Shown here piece by piece: positions 25,690-35,248 of a DNA stretch of 64,000 bases. Position numbers and translations under genes: made by a program. The DNA is from Mastigocoleus testarum BC008 (GTDB lineage Bacteria > Cyanobacteriota > Cyanobacteriia > Cyanobacteriales > Nostocaceae), in NCBI RefSeq assembly GCF_001456025.1, contig NZ_LMTZ01000094.1, positions 1 to 64,000 of the forward strand, in the 5' to 3' direction. Below the pieces are notes generated by a model that saw only the letters and a list, made by a program, of their open reading frames with translations, was not told where the DNA came from and ran no database searches. Numbering within the stretch: position 1 is the stretch's first letter; every line of letters begins with the position of its first letter.

Positions 25690-27473
25690 CAAACATTTCC
25701 GTCGATACAGACATTAAAATTTTTGGCGAGACATCCTATTCCGAACCGCCAACACATTGGAAGGAATATTTTAGTTTCAGTACCGATCACAAAGTAATCG
25801 GTATTCAATACCTTGTCACCTCTTTTATTTTCTTTTTGGTGGGTGGTATTTTTGCGATGATTCTTCGGGGTGAATTAATGACTCCCGAAGCCGATTTAGT
25901 TAACCGTACTGTTTATAACGGTATGTTCACAATGCACGGTACAGTGATGCTGTTCTTGTGGACTTTCCCTTCTTTGGTTGGTATGGCTAACTATCTCGTT
26001 CCCCTAATGATTGGGGCGCGAGATATGGCGTTCCCTCGTCTAAATGCTGCGGCTTTTTGGATGGTACCTGTCGTCGGTGTTTTACTGATGGTTAGTTTTG
26101 CCGTTCCTGGGGGTCCAGCACAAGCAGGTTGGTGGTCCTATCCACCCGTAAGCGTGCAAAATCCGACAGGTAGCCTAATTAATGGTGAGGTTGTCTGGCT
26201 GTTGGCTGTTGCCATATCGGGAGTATCCTCGATTATGGGGGCAGTTAATTTTGTGACAACTATCGTCAAAATGCGGGCTCCAGGGATGACATTTTTCCGC
26301 ATGCCGATTTTTGTCTGGGCTGTATTCAGCGCTCAAATCATCCAACTTTTTGGATTGCCTGCATTGACTGCAGGTGCGGTAATGCTACTGTTTGACCTCA
26401 CTGCTGGTACTAGCTTTTTCAACCCAGCAGGTGGCGGTAATCCGGTAATGTTCCAGCACTTTTTCTGGTTCTATTCCCACCCTGCAGTTTACGTAATTAT
26501 TCTGCCTATTTTTGGTATCTTTTCTGAGATATTTCCTGTCTATGCTCGTAAGCCCTTGTTTGGTTACAAAGTAGTTGCCATTTCATCTATGGTGATTGCT
26601 GGGGTAAGTGGTTTGGTGTGGGTACATCATATGTATGTCAGCGGAACCCCTGGTTGGATGCGGATGATTTTCATGCTTTCAACTATGTGCGTTTCCGTAC
26701 CTACAGGGATTAAAGTATTTGCCTGGGTCGCAACTATTTGGAAGGGTAAAATCAAACTAAATACAGCCATGCTGTTCGCCTTGGGTGGATTAGTAATGTT
26801 TGTATTTGCTGGTATTACTGGGATTATGCTGTCCTCGGTACCCGTGGACGTTCATGTCAACAATACTTATTTCGTTGTCGGTCACTTTCATTACGTTCTT
26901 TACGGAACAGTAACTATGGGGATGTATGCAGCCATCTACCATTGGTTTCCAAAAATGACCGGAAGAATGTATTACGAAGGTTGGGGTAAATTACACTTTG
27001 CTTTAGCATTTATCGGTACTAACCTTAACTTTTTACCCATGCATCCATTAGGATTGCACGGTATGTTACGTCGAGTCTCTTCCTATGCTCCAGAATATAC
27101 ATTTTGGAATGTAGTTGCTAGCCTCGGAGCCTTTTTGTTGGGTATGTCTAGTTTGCCTTTCATTTTCAACATGATAGCTTCTTGGATGCAGGGTGAGAAA
27201 GCACCTGATAATCCTTGGCGGGCGATTGGTTTGGAATGGGAAGTTGGTTCACCACCCCCGGTAGAAAACTTTGAAGAGATTCCAGTGGTAATTTCAGAAC
27301 CCTATGGTTATGGAAAATCTGAACCCTTAACACTGAAAACAGTCGAAGAAATTTCCGTATTCGCCAACGAAACATTAGAGCAAGAAGAATTTGAACCAGA
27401 AGAATTTGAATCAGAAGAATCTGATACAGAAGAATCAGAAATATTGTCAGCAGATGGACTTGAACGCGAGTAG
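25686..27473 (+). CDS. Terminal oxidase subunit I (haem-copper oxidase, A2-like)
   Basis: 595 residues with twelve predicted helices. Haem and copper ligands are visible: MHGTVMLF (low-spin haem His), YSHPAVYVI (CuB His and cross-linked Tyr), VHHMYVSG (CuB His pair) and GHFHYVLYG (haem His pair). The motif has Ala where A1 enzymes have Glu (HPEVY), with a preceding Tyr-Ser; that YSHP pattern marks the A2 group, in which Tyr/Ser replaces the D-channel Glu. The last 50 residues form an acidic repetitive tail (EEFEPEEFESEESDTEES) encoded by 15-bp repeats, unlike typical subunits. The gene overlaps subunit II by 4 bp. Confidence 0.93.
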   Translation: MTNISVDTDIKIFGETSYSEPPTHWKEYFSFSTDHKVIGIQYLVTSFIFFLVGGIFAMILRGELMTPEADLVNRTVYNGMFTMHGTVMLFLWTFPSLVGMANYLVPLMIGARDMAFPRLNAAAFWMVPVVGVLLMVSFAVPGGPAQAGWWSYPPVSVQNPTGSLINGEVVWLLAVAISGVSSIMGAVNFVTTIVKMRAPGMTFFRMPIFVWAVFSAQIIQLFGLPALTAGAVMLLFDLTAGTSFFNPAGGGNPVMFQHFFWFYSHPAVYVIILPIFGIFSEIFPVYARKPLFGYKVVAISSMVIAGVSGLVWVHHMYVSGTPGWMRMIFMLSTMCVSVPTGIKVFAWVATIWKGKIKLNTAMLFALGGLVMFVFAGITGIMLSSVPVDVHVNNTYFVVGHFHYVLYGTVTMGMYAAIYHWFPKMTGRMYYEGWGKLHFALAFIGTNLNFLPMHPLGLHGMLRRVSSYAPEYTFWNVVASLGAFLLGMSSLPFIFNMIASWMQGEKAPDNPWRAIGLEWEVGSPPPVENFEEIPVVISEPYGYGKSEPLTLKTVEEISVFANETLEQEEFEPEEFESEESDTEESEILSADGLERE

Positions 27474-27595
27474 TTTGATTGATGATTTGCTTTGATTGAT
27501 GATATGTAATTGGTCGCTGGTAATTGGTAATGAACTTAATGATCTCTTTCCCAATCCCCAGTCGCCAATACCTAGTCGCCACAGGAGAATAACGA

Positions 27596-28213
27596 ATGAC
27601 AGGGTCTATAATTTCCGAAGAGTATCAACAGCCTATATATCAAACTGGTGGAGGAGAACACCACCACGATGAAGAAGCTAACAGTATGTTTGGCTTTATT
27701 GTCTTCTTACTCTCAGAAAGTATTATTTTCTTGAGTTTCTTTGTCGGATATATAGTCTACAAAACCACAGTACCTGACTGGTTACCCCCAGGAGTATCTG
27801 GACTAGAGGTTCGCGAACCTGCAATTAATACAGTGGTTCTTGTCACTAGTAGTTTTGTAATTTACTTAGCAGAACAAGAACTTGCTCGTAATAACTTGAA
27901 TAAATTTCGTTTCTTTTTAGGATTGACAATGCTGATGGGAAGTTATTTTCTCATCGGACAGGGAATTGAATGGAGTAACCTTGAGTTTGGTTTTACCTCT
28001 GGGATATATGGAGGAATGTTCTACTTATTAACAGGCTTCCACGGTTTGCACGTTTTTACCGGAATTCTGCTCCAAGGAATCATGTTAACTCGTTCCTTTA
28101 CTCCCGGAAACTACGATAACGGTCACTTTGGGATCAACGCAACCTCATTATTCTGGCACTTTGTTGACATTATCTGGATTGTTTTATTTGCTTTAATTTA
28201 TCTGTGGCAATGA
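27596..28213 (+). CDS. Terminal oxidase subunit III
   Basis: 205 residues, the short form of subunit III with five hydrophobic helices. It starts with a His-rich cytoplasmic segment (GGGEHHHDEEANSMFGFI), followed by the family motif FLLSESIIFLSFFVGYIVY and, near the C-terminus, FHGLHVFTGI and SLFWHFVDIIWIVLFALIYL. The start ATG has AGGAG upstream (ACAGGAGAATAACG). It lies 122 bp after subunit I on the same strand and completes the II-I-III set. The bound lipid and proton-uptake roles are inferred from the family. Confidence 0.92.
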   Translation: MTGSIISEEYQQPIYQTGGGEHHHDEEANSMFGFIVFLLSESIIFLSFFVGYIVYKTTVPDWLPPGVSGLEVREPAINTVVLVTSSFVIYLAEQELARNNLNKFRFFLGLTMLMGSYFLIGQGIEWSNLEFGFTSGIYGGMFYLLTGFHGLHVFTGILLQGIMLTRSFTPGNYDNGHFGINATSLFWHFVDIIWIVLFALIYLWQ

Positions 28214-28606
28214 TTTTGCAAAAGACAGGAAAGAAAATCGCTCTTTTTTACTCATTCCTGTCAACTTACAGTTGTTTAAAAGTGAATATATCGCTGGTAG
28301 AGACGTAGAATTCCTGCGTCTCTACAAATTTTTTGCTCTGTTTTTGTTTTTTTCATTTGCCCAGTATTTCTAGGTCAAAACTCTCCTAGGATAAGGTTTT
28401 AACAAAGTATAGAATCCAATTGCTTTTCCCCATTTCCCATTTCCTGAAATAACAATACTCTGCTATTACCACCCAATTAAGCGTCTGATTTTACGGAATT
28501 CCCCCATTGACCTTTGAAGTTGTCATAAGTCGACGAAAAAACGTACAAAACACCTTTTTACCTTCAGTGTTTTTAGGTGTGCATCTCTACTGTAAAGGTT
28601 GATATT
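28214..28606. other. Intergenic region after the oxidase operon
   Basis: Holds an interspersed palindrome at 28297-28325 (GTAGAGACG ... CGTCTCTAC) and the promoter region of the next gene. No strong intrinsic terminator is visible. Confidence 0.5.
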
Positions 28607-31600
28607 ATGACCCGCTTGTCAAACCCTATAGAAAGAATCCAAAATCATTATAAAGTAGTAGTTATTGGATCTGGATACGGTGGTGGAATTACTGCATCGC
28701 GTCTTGCTCGAGCCGGACAACAGGTTTGTATTTTAGAACGGGGTAAAGAAATCCAACCAGGTGAATTCCCGAATAATCCTAAAACGGCGTTTAAAGAAAT
28801 GCAGATAGACTTGGAGGGAAAACATATTGGTCCATCTACAGGTTTATATGATTTTCGCATTAATGAAGATATAAATGTTTTTGTTGGTTGCGGTTTAGGT
28901 GGAACCTCTTTAATCAATGCGAATGTATCTTTGCGTCCCGAAGACCGAGTTTTTAGAGATAAATGCTTTCCCCAAGAATTTCGTAATGATGTTCGTACTT
29001 TACTTGCACAAGGGTATAATCGAGCAGAGGAAATGCTCAAACCTACACCCTACCCAGAAAATTATCCACCTTTAAAAAAATTAGAAGCCTTAGAAAAATC
29101 AGCACAATACTTAAATCAACCGTTTGAACGACCACCTATTAATGTTAACTTTGAAGATGGAATCAACCATGTAGGTGTAGAACAACAAGCTTGTAATTTA
29201 TGCGGTGATTGTGTATCTGGTTGCAATTATAAAGCCAAGAATACTGTTGCGATGAACTATTTGCCAGATGCAAAAAATCACGGTGCAGAAATTTATACGC
29301 AAGTATCTGTGTCTTGGATTCAAAAGCAAGATAATCGTTGGTTAATTCATTATCAATTGCTTGAAAATGGAAGAGAAACATTTGATGCTCCGACAATGTT
29401 TGTTAGTGCAGATATTGTCATTTTGGCTGCTGGAGCTTTGGGTTCAACGGAAATTTTACTCCGTTCTGCATCCCATGGTTTACCTCTATCGAAGAAATTA
29501 GGTCATGGCTTTAGCGGTAACGGTGATGTACTAGCGTTTGGCTACAATAACGAGGAAGAAATTAACGGTGTAGGTTTTGGTTATTTTCCACCACAGAAAA
29601 TGGAAGATGTTGGTCCTTGTATCACCGGTATTATCGATATGCGATCGCAGCCTCGTCTGGATAATAGTATAATAATTCAAGAAGGTTCGATCCCTGGTGC
29701 ACTCTCGGGTTTTCTACCAAGAATGTTTGCAGCTGTTGCTCCAATATTGACCAAAGATATAGATAGTGGTCTTGTAGAATCTCTCAAAGAGAAAGGACGA
29801 GAGTTAAATTGCTTTGTTAGAGGAGCATATACAGGCGCTCTCAAAAATACTCAGACTTTCTTAGTTATGAGTCACGATGAAGCGAATGGTCGGATATTCT
29901 TATCAGAAGACAAATTAAGAATCCATTGGCAAGGAATCGGTCAAAAAACCCACTTTGAACGCGTTGACGACTATATTGGACAAGCTACCCGTGCTTTAGG
30001 TGGGACTAAGATCCATAATCCGATTTGGAGTAATTTATTTCAAAAAGATTTGATAACAGTTCATCCCTTAGGTGGATGTCCAATGGGAGAAGATGCAAGT
30101 TGTGGAGTTGTTAATCATAAAGGACAAGTATTCTCACAGACCCAAGGTAAAGAAGTTTATCAAGGATTATATGTATGTGATGGTTCAGTGATTCCCCGCT
30201 CCCTAGGTGTGAATCCCTTACTGACAATCTCTGCAATCGCCGAACGTTGTGCTGCATTAATCGCTCAAGACTACGGTTGGAAGATTAACTACAATTTACC
30301 TTCTCAGACATTTAAGAGTAAAAGCAAAAATCAGATTGCAAGTTCGTTACAGCGTCCGGGAATTAAATTTACCGAAACCATGCGTGGTTATTTTTCCACT
30401 CAAGAGAAAGAAGACTACAAAGTTGCAGCAGCAAAAGGTAAAGAAAATAATTCATCTCTGGAATTTACCCTGACAATTAGCTCCTCCGACTTAGAGCAAA
30501 TGCTTAATTTAGAGAGTCACTCAGCTAAAGTGGTAGGTACTGTAATTGCTCCCGAACTCGAGCCTAAACCAATCACAGTTAGAGATGGGGATTTTCGCTT
30601 GTTTGTAGTCAATTCCAATGATTCAGTAAAAACGAAGCGAATGGAATATTTTCTCAAAGCGATCGCAGAAAGTGGAAAAATCTACAATTTAGAAGGTTAC
30701 AAACTAATACATGATGACGGAGTTTTGGACCTTTGGTCGGATACAACTACCCTATATATCAGTATCTATGAATGCGACACCTTTAAGCGTTCGTTAGTGG
30801 GTAAGGGGATTTTGAATATTCATCTCCAGGACTTCCTTCGTCAGATGTCTACATTGCGAATTACTAACGCCAAAAATATCAAGCAATACTTGCAACTTAC
30901 AACTCGTTTCGGAAGATTTTTTGCCGGAGAACTATTCGATATTTACGGTAAAATTTTTACTAGACCAACAGTTTTTAATCCTGATGCACCACCTCGTCAA
31001 AAACGTAAGCTACGAGTTGATGCACCTCAAATCCATTACTTTGAAGCTCGTGATGGTGCACAATTGAGACTAACCAACTATCATGGTGGAAATAAAGGTC
31101 CAGTGATGTTGGTTCATGGTTTTGGAGTATCAAGTTCGATTTTCTCCATCGATACCATTGGGACTAACTTAGTAGAATATTTATTTGAGCATGGATATGA
31201 TATTTGGTTACTAGATTATCGAGTCAGTATTGAATTACCCATATCTAGCACTCAATCAAATGGTGATGATATTGCTCTCAACGATTTTCCTGCTGCTGTT
31301 GAGAAAATCAGTAATCTTACTGGAGCAAAAAGTATTCAAGTAGTCGCTCACTGCTTCGGGGCTACAACCTTTTTTATGTCAATGTTAGCAGGACTTGAAG
31401 GGGTACGTTCGGCGGTTATTTCTCAAGTCGCAACTCACATGCGATCGCCAATGATAACAAAGATAAATTCCCATTTGCGATTGCCTTCATTACTGAAAAA
31501 ATTAGGTTTTAAATCCCTTACCGCCTATTCCGATCTCAAGGCTAACTGCATCAATCGAATTATCGATACAGCCTTAAAATTATATCCTGTTAAAGCTGGT

Positions 31601-32032
31601 AAAGTAGATACTAACCCTATTAGTCATCGCATTTCTTTCCTCTACGGACAGCTTTACAATTTAGAACAACTCAACGATGCAACATATAAGAATTTGCACG
31701 AACTGTTTGGAATCGCTAACCTCAGTACATTTGAGCATCTTGCTCTATTAGTTCGTGAATGTCACCTAGTCAGTGCTGACAGTTCGGAAATTTATGTAGG
31801 TCAATTAGAAAATTTAGCAATCCCTATAACCTTTATTCATGGAGAAGAAAATAACTGTTGGTTACCTGAAAGTACGGAGTATACTTGTAAACTATTATCT
31901 GACGTCAATGGGAAGCAATTATATAAGCGTTATGTAATTCCCAACTACGGTCACATTGATTGTATCTTTGGTAAAAATGCTGTTAATGATGTTTATCCGC
32001 TAATTCTAGAACAGTTAGAAGAAACACTTTAA
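28607..32032 (+). CDS. GMC oxidoreductase fused to an alpha/beta hydrolase
   Basis: About 1141 residues. Residues 15-570 are a GMC flavoprotein of the cholesterol-oxidase kind: FAD-binding VVIGSGYGGGITASRLARAG, a Cys-rich insertion (QQACNLCGDCVSGCNYKAK) and the C-terminal HPLGGCPMGEDASCGVVN. Residues about 600-790 form a linker domain I do not recognise. Residues about 808-1141 are an alpha/beta hydrolase (MLVHGFGVSSSIF, YDIWLLDYRVS) with the nucleophile elbow VVAHCFGA. The nucleophile position is Cys (about residue 916) rather than Ser, as in PHA synthases and dienelactone hydrolases; NYGHIDC supplies the likely His. It probably oxidises a sterol- or fatty-acid-like substrate and then acts on an ester or thioester. 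The ATG at 28607 is preferred over a GTG 30 bp upstream. Confidence 0.82.
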   Translation: MTRLSNPIERIQNHYKVVVIGSGYGGGITASRLARAGQQVCILERGKEIQPGEFPNNPKTAFKEMQIDLEGKHIGPSTGLYDFRINEDINVFVGCGLGGTSLINANVSLRPEDRVFRDKCFPQEFRNDVRTLLAQGYNRAEEMLKPTPYPENYPPLKKLEALEKSAQYLNQPFERPPINVNFEDGINHVGVEQQACNLCGDCVSGCNYKAKNTVAMNYLPDAKNHGAEIYTQVSVSWIQKQDNRWLIHYQLLENGRETFDAPTMFVSADIVILAAGALGSTEILLRSASHGLPLSKKLGHGFSGNGDVLAFGYNNEEEINGVGFGYFPPQKMEDVGPCITGIIDMRSQPRLDNSIIIQEGSIPGALSGFLPRMFAAVAPILTKDIDSGLVESLKEKGRELNCFVRGAYTGALKNTQTFLVMSHDEANGRIFLSEDKLRIHWQGIGQKTHFERVDDYIGQATRALGGTKIHNPIWSNLFQKDLITVHPLGGCPMGEDASCGVVNHKGQVFSQTQGKEVYQGLYVCDGSVIPRSLGVNPLLTISAIAERCAALIAQDYGWKINYNLPSQTFKSKSKNQIASSLQRPGIKFTETMRGYFSTQEKEDYKVAAAKGKENNSSLEFTLTISSSDLEQMLNLESHSAKVVGTVIAPELEPKPITVRDGDFRLFVVNSNDSVKTKRMEYFLKAIAESGKIYNLEGYKLIHDDGVLDLWSDTTTLYISIYECDTFKRSLVGKGILNIHLQDFLRQMSTLRITNAKNIKQYLQLTTRFGRFFAGELFDIYGKIFTRPTVFNPDAPPRQKRKLRVDAPQIHYFEARDGAQLRLTNYHGGNKGPVMLVHGFGVSSSIFSIDTIGTNLVEYLFEHGYDIWLLDYRVSIELPISSTQSNGDDIALNDFPAAVEKISNLTGAKSIQVVAHCFGATTFFMSMLAGLEGVRSAVISQVATHMRSPMITKINSHLRLPSLLKKLGFKSLTAYSDLKANCINRIIDTALKLYPVKAGKVDTNPISHRISFLYGQLYNLEQLNDATYKNLHELFGIANLSTFEHLALLVRECHLVSADSSEIYVGQLENLAIPITFIHGEENNCWLPESTEYTCKLLSDVNGKQLYKRYVIPNYGHIDCIFGKNAVNDVYPLILEQLEETL

Positions 32033-32337
32033 GTTTTGACGCTCGTAGTTGGGCTTTAGCCCTATTAAATAGACGATAACGGTAAAGAGTATCAGTTAAC
32101 GAAAAAGCTTATATCAATTTCAAAAAACTGCTACATATCAATTGTTTGAATCTGTTCCCTATTTTCTTATACCAATTTGGAAAAATAATGAGACAGATAG
32201 ATTTCTGTAGAGACGTTGCATGCAACGTCTCTACCGGGGAATCTGTTGCAATGATTTATCGAACTGGTATTAGATTAAAAAAATTGTAGCAATCTTAAAA
32301 GAAATTGGTGTATGAATTAGTCGTCTACTAATCTATC
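32033..32337. other. Intergenic region with a perfect palindrome
   Basis: Contains a perfect 28-bp palindrome at 32207-32234 (arms GTAGAGACGTTGCA / TGCAACGTCTCTAC), a member of the dispersed family. The rest is AT-rich, with nothing else recognised. Confidence 0.6.
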
Positions 32338-33837
32338 ATGAAAACTAATAAAACCACAGCAGGTACAAGCAAAGCAGATACAAGTAAAGCAGAAATCTTA
32401 GCTTTGTCGGAAGACATGACGCCAATTGATGGATATGTGGATTTACAAATTCCCGTTGATGTTCTCTGGGAAACCTTTAACCGTCCAAATACCTGGAATT
32501 ATTGGAATAAGTGTTTTTTTTGGACTTTTAACAGCGAACTAAAACTAGGAAAGCAACTGATTTGGGTCTTTGAACCAATACGCTGGTGGTTTTTATATAA
32601 AATGCCTGCGATCGCAACCATAGTCGAACTTGAACCACAGCACAAGGTTACTTGGGAAGTAACAATCCTTCCTGGTTTTTATGCTCGTCATACTTACTAT
32701 ATGAAAGACTTGGGTAACGGTTACACTCGCTTTGGTTCGTGGGAAAAAGCAATGGGCTGGAATTTTCGACTCCTCAAGGGATTTTGGCTGGCTCACTTCA
32801 CTTTTGTGAAGAATTTTTCCTTAGAAGGAGCAAAGCACTTAGAAAAGGTTTACTCTCAGCAGAAGTCTTTAGATTGGCGATACTTGCAATCGAAAAACAA
32901 CTGGCGTTCAAAAAATAACTGGAAATTTTTCTTGTCCTTAATTTTACTTCTAGTTGTTTTAGGTAGTGGAAGTTTTGCAACTTGGTTTTACCTATCTTAC
33001 GTACAACAACAAACGGTGGAAATGGCTCCCGGAGTGTACGCAGTTTTAGGTGGTGGGGGAAACTCTTTGGTAGTGGAAGATGGTAAAGAAATACTTGTGC
33101 TCGACCCCAAATTTCCTCCAGGAGCTCAAAGTTTACGTCGTTGGATTAAGCGAAATTTACCCAATAGCAACGTTACTAAAATAGTTAATACTCACTACCA
33201 TTACGACCATACCCAAGGTAATATCCTCTATCCATCAGCCCAAATATTTGCCCATCGTCAAGTTCCTCCACTAATGATGCTTCGGGATGGAAACTGGTGG
33301 AAATCTCATCAGGAATATATTCCCCAAAGTGATAATTTAGTCAATAAAACCGATACATTAAAGTTAAAGAACCAAGAAATTATTCTGACATATCCAGGTA
33401 TCGCCCATACCCACGGTGACCTTTGGGCTTACTTACCAAAAGAAAATATAATTGCTACAGGTGACCTTTTATTTCATACCTATTATCCATTTTTTGATTT
33501 GGGTGAAGGTGGAGTTGCAATTCCCCAAACGATAGCAGCTATTCGTGAAATAGCTCAAAAATATCCCGACGCCAAATTTCTCCCTGGTCATGGTCCCATC
33601 GCTACAGCTAGCGACTTACAACAATATGCAAATTATTTAGAATATCTGTATCAAAGTGTTGACAATGCTTACAAACAAGGATTGAGTATCGAACAAGCCA
33701 GCAACACTATAGACTTATCCCAATGGCATCGAAGAATATTACCATCATTCCATAACAATAGATTGACCTGGGCGACAGCAAAAAACAACATCCGTTGGGT
33801 GTATCAAATAGTTGAGCAAGAGCATAATACAGATTAA
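32338..33837 (+). CDS. SRPBCC domain - membrane helix - metallo-beta-lactamase fusion
   Basis: 499 residues. Residues about 15-165 resemble a SRPBCC/polyketide-cyclase fold (PIDGYVDLQIPVDVLWETFN, WNYWNKCFFWTF, HKVTWEV), a lipid- or hydrophobic-ligand-binding cup. One membrane helix follows (about residues 197-219, FLSLILLLVVLGSGSFATWF). Residues about 228-495 are a metallo-beta-lactamase hydrolase with the zinc motif THYHYDHTQGN near residue 285, GIAHTHGDLWAYL, ATGDLLFH and FLPGHGPIA. The order puts ligand binding on one face of the membrane and hydrolysis on the other. It lies downstream of the GMC-hydrolase gene on the same strand and may act in the same lipid pathway; that link is inference. 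Confidence 0.8.
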   Translation: MKTNKTTAGTSKADTSKAEILALSEDMTPIDGYVDLQIPVDVLWETFNRPNTWNYWNKCFFWTFNSELKLGKQLIWVFEPIRWWFLYKMPAIATIVELEPQHKVTWEVTILPGFYARHTYYMKDLGNGYTRFGSWEKAMGWNFRLLKGFWLAHFTFVKNFSLEGAKHLEKVYSQQKSLDWRYLQSKNNWRSKNNWKFFLSLILLLVVLGSGSFATWFYLSYVQQQTVEMAPGVYAVLGGGGNSLVVEDGKEILVLDPKFPPGAQSLRRWIKRNLPNSNVTKIVNTHYHYDHTQGNILYPSAQIFAHRQVPPLMMLRDGNWWKSHQEYIPQSDNLVNKTDTLKLKNQEIILTYPGIAHTHGDLWAYLPKENIIATGDLLFHTYYPFFDLGEGGVAIPQTIAAIREIAQKYPDAKFLPGHGPIATASDLQQYANYLEYLYQSVDNAYKQGLSIEQASNTIDLSQWHRRILPSFHNNRLTWATAKNNIRWVYQIVEQEHNTD

Positions 33838-33856
33838 TCTATATGGATCCCCTCTA

Positions 33857-33981
33857 ATATCATGTCCGCTTAATTACTTATGAAAAAATATGTTTGTAGT
33901 AGCGCTTTAGCGCCAATGTTTTTCTATGACGCTAAAGCGCTACTATGAATCTTATCGCAAGTGTTTTACCGGACATGATAT
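33857..33981 (-). mobile_element. MITE-like element, copy 3 (inverted)
   Basis: 125 bp bounded by perfect 12-bp inverted repeats (ATATCATGTCCG / CGGACATGATAT), with the internal pair GTAGTAGCGCTTTAGCGCC / ACGCTAAAGCGCTACTA. It is the reverse complement of copies 1 and 2 and closest to copy 2. A CCCC/GGGG stem-loop (34016-34044) follows. Confidence 0.7.
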
Positions 33982-34015
33982 GACCCCCCTTGAAAAGCGG
34001 GGGAACTAGTCAAAG

Positions 34016-34044
34016 TCCCCTAAATTAGCGGGGGATTTAGGGGA
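34016..34044. repeat. Stem-loop TCCCCTAAAT / ATTTAGGGGA
   Basis: Perfect 10-bp arms around a 9-base loop. A related AAGTCCCC-type motif borders MITE copy 1, so this too is a dispersed repeat. It could end transcription from the left but lacks a T run. Confidence 0.5.
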
Positions 34045-34189
34045 TCTTAAAATCAAATAATATTGTAAATAACTAGTTTGAAAACACCCGTTAGGCGCGA
34101 AACAATAATATCGTTTAAAGTTAAACTTAATCGCGCCGTAACGCACCATTGAGATTATTTTTGAAAGCGATTGACGAATAAAACAAAAA

Positions 34190-35197
34190 ATGAAAATAGG
34201 TATATTGGGTGCGACTGGTGCGATCGGTCATCATACCGCTAATGCTGTTTTAGAACACGGTCACGAACTGCTAGTCATTCACCGAGCATCTTCTAATTTG
34301 GAATCAATTAAAGACCTTTCCTTTACTTCTAGAATCTTTAGCAGCAGAATCGGCGATCTAAATGATAGAGCATCTCTAGTGCAAGCATTCACTGGTTTAG
34401 ATGCCATAATTAACTGTGCAGCTTACTATCCAACAAAACCGCGTTCTTTGCAAGCTGAAGTTAAAACTGCGGTTTCGCAAATGGAAAATTTCTACCAAGC
34501 TTGTTCCCAAACAGATATACAAAAAATTATTTATTTAGGAGCCGCGATCGCATTACCAAAACATCCCCAAAATTTACCTGCTACGGAAGAATTAGAGTAT
34601 GTTCGTACACCACAAAATAAAAATCCCTACCTGCAAGTCAAGTGGGAAATGGATCGTTTAGCAAAACAAAAAGCTAAAAATGGCTTACCAGTAGTTATTG
34701 GTATTCCTTCCATGTGCTTTGGTGAATTTGATTATGCTCCATCCACTGGTAGATTAATTGTAGAAATCGCCAACGGTACAATTCCCGGTTATATCAGGGG
34801 TGATCGCAACGTTATTTATACAGGAGATGCGGGTAAAGGACTAATACTCGCTTGCGAAGCTGGTAAACCAGGAGAAAGATATTTATTTACTGGTACCAAT
34901 ATTTCAATGGATGAACTAGTCAAACTAATAGCCAAAATTGCTGGGGTTTCCCCACCCAAAATCGCCATTCCTTTACCAATAGCTAAAACGATATCTAAAT
35001 TTCAAGAAACTAAATATCAACTTTTCGGTGGAAAATTACCCAAAATCAGTTCATCTGCGATCGCAGTCATGGCGTCTGGTCAATTTTTAGATGGTTCTAA
35101 AGCACAAAAAGAATTGGGTTTTCAATCAAAAGTAGATTTAAATGAGGCTATTACTCGTGCAATAAATTGGTTTCGCATAAGGAAATATATCAATTAG
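34190..35197 (+). CDS. NAD-dependent epimerase/dehydratase (extended SDR)
   Basis: 335 residues. The N-terminal dinucleotide-binding motif is IGILGATGAIGHHTANAVLE; DAIINCAAYYPTKP follows in the next strand. The catalytic region carries KIIYLGAAIALP and NPYLQVKWEMD, where the usual YxxxK appears as Y-L-Q-V-K. The C-terminal substrate half includes RGDRNVIYTGDAGKGLIL. Such proteins reduce or epimerise sugar-nucleotide or dihydroflavonol-like substrates; the substrate cannot be told. Single gene, convergent with the SDR on the other strand. Confidence 0.82.
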   Translation: MKIGILGATGAIGHHTANAVLEHGHELLVIHRASSNLESIKDLSFTSRIFSSRIGDLNDRASLVQAFTGLDAIINCAAYYPTKPRSLQAEVKTAVSQMENFYQACSQTDIQKIIYLGAAIALPKHPQNLPATEELEYVRTPQNKNPYLQVKWEMDRLAKQKAKNGLPVVIGIPSMCFGEFDYAPSTGRLIVEIANGTIPGYIRGDRNVIYTGDAGKGLILACEAGKPGERYLFTGTNISMDELVKLIAKIAGVSPPKIAIPLPIAKTISKFQETKYQLFGGKLPKISSSAIAVMASGQFLDGSKAQKELGFQSKVDLNEAITRAINWFRIRKYIN

Positions 35198-35248
35198 TTA
35201 CCAATTACCCATTACCCATTACCCATTACCAATTACCCAATTACCCAA
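35198..35248. repeat. Heptanucleotide tandem repeat (TTACCCA)
   Basis: About seven units of TTACCCA/TTACCAA fill the space between the convergent epimerase and SDR genes. The same heptamer family, inverted, is at 4358-4441. Confidence 0.8.
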
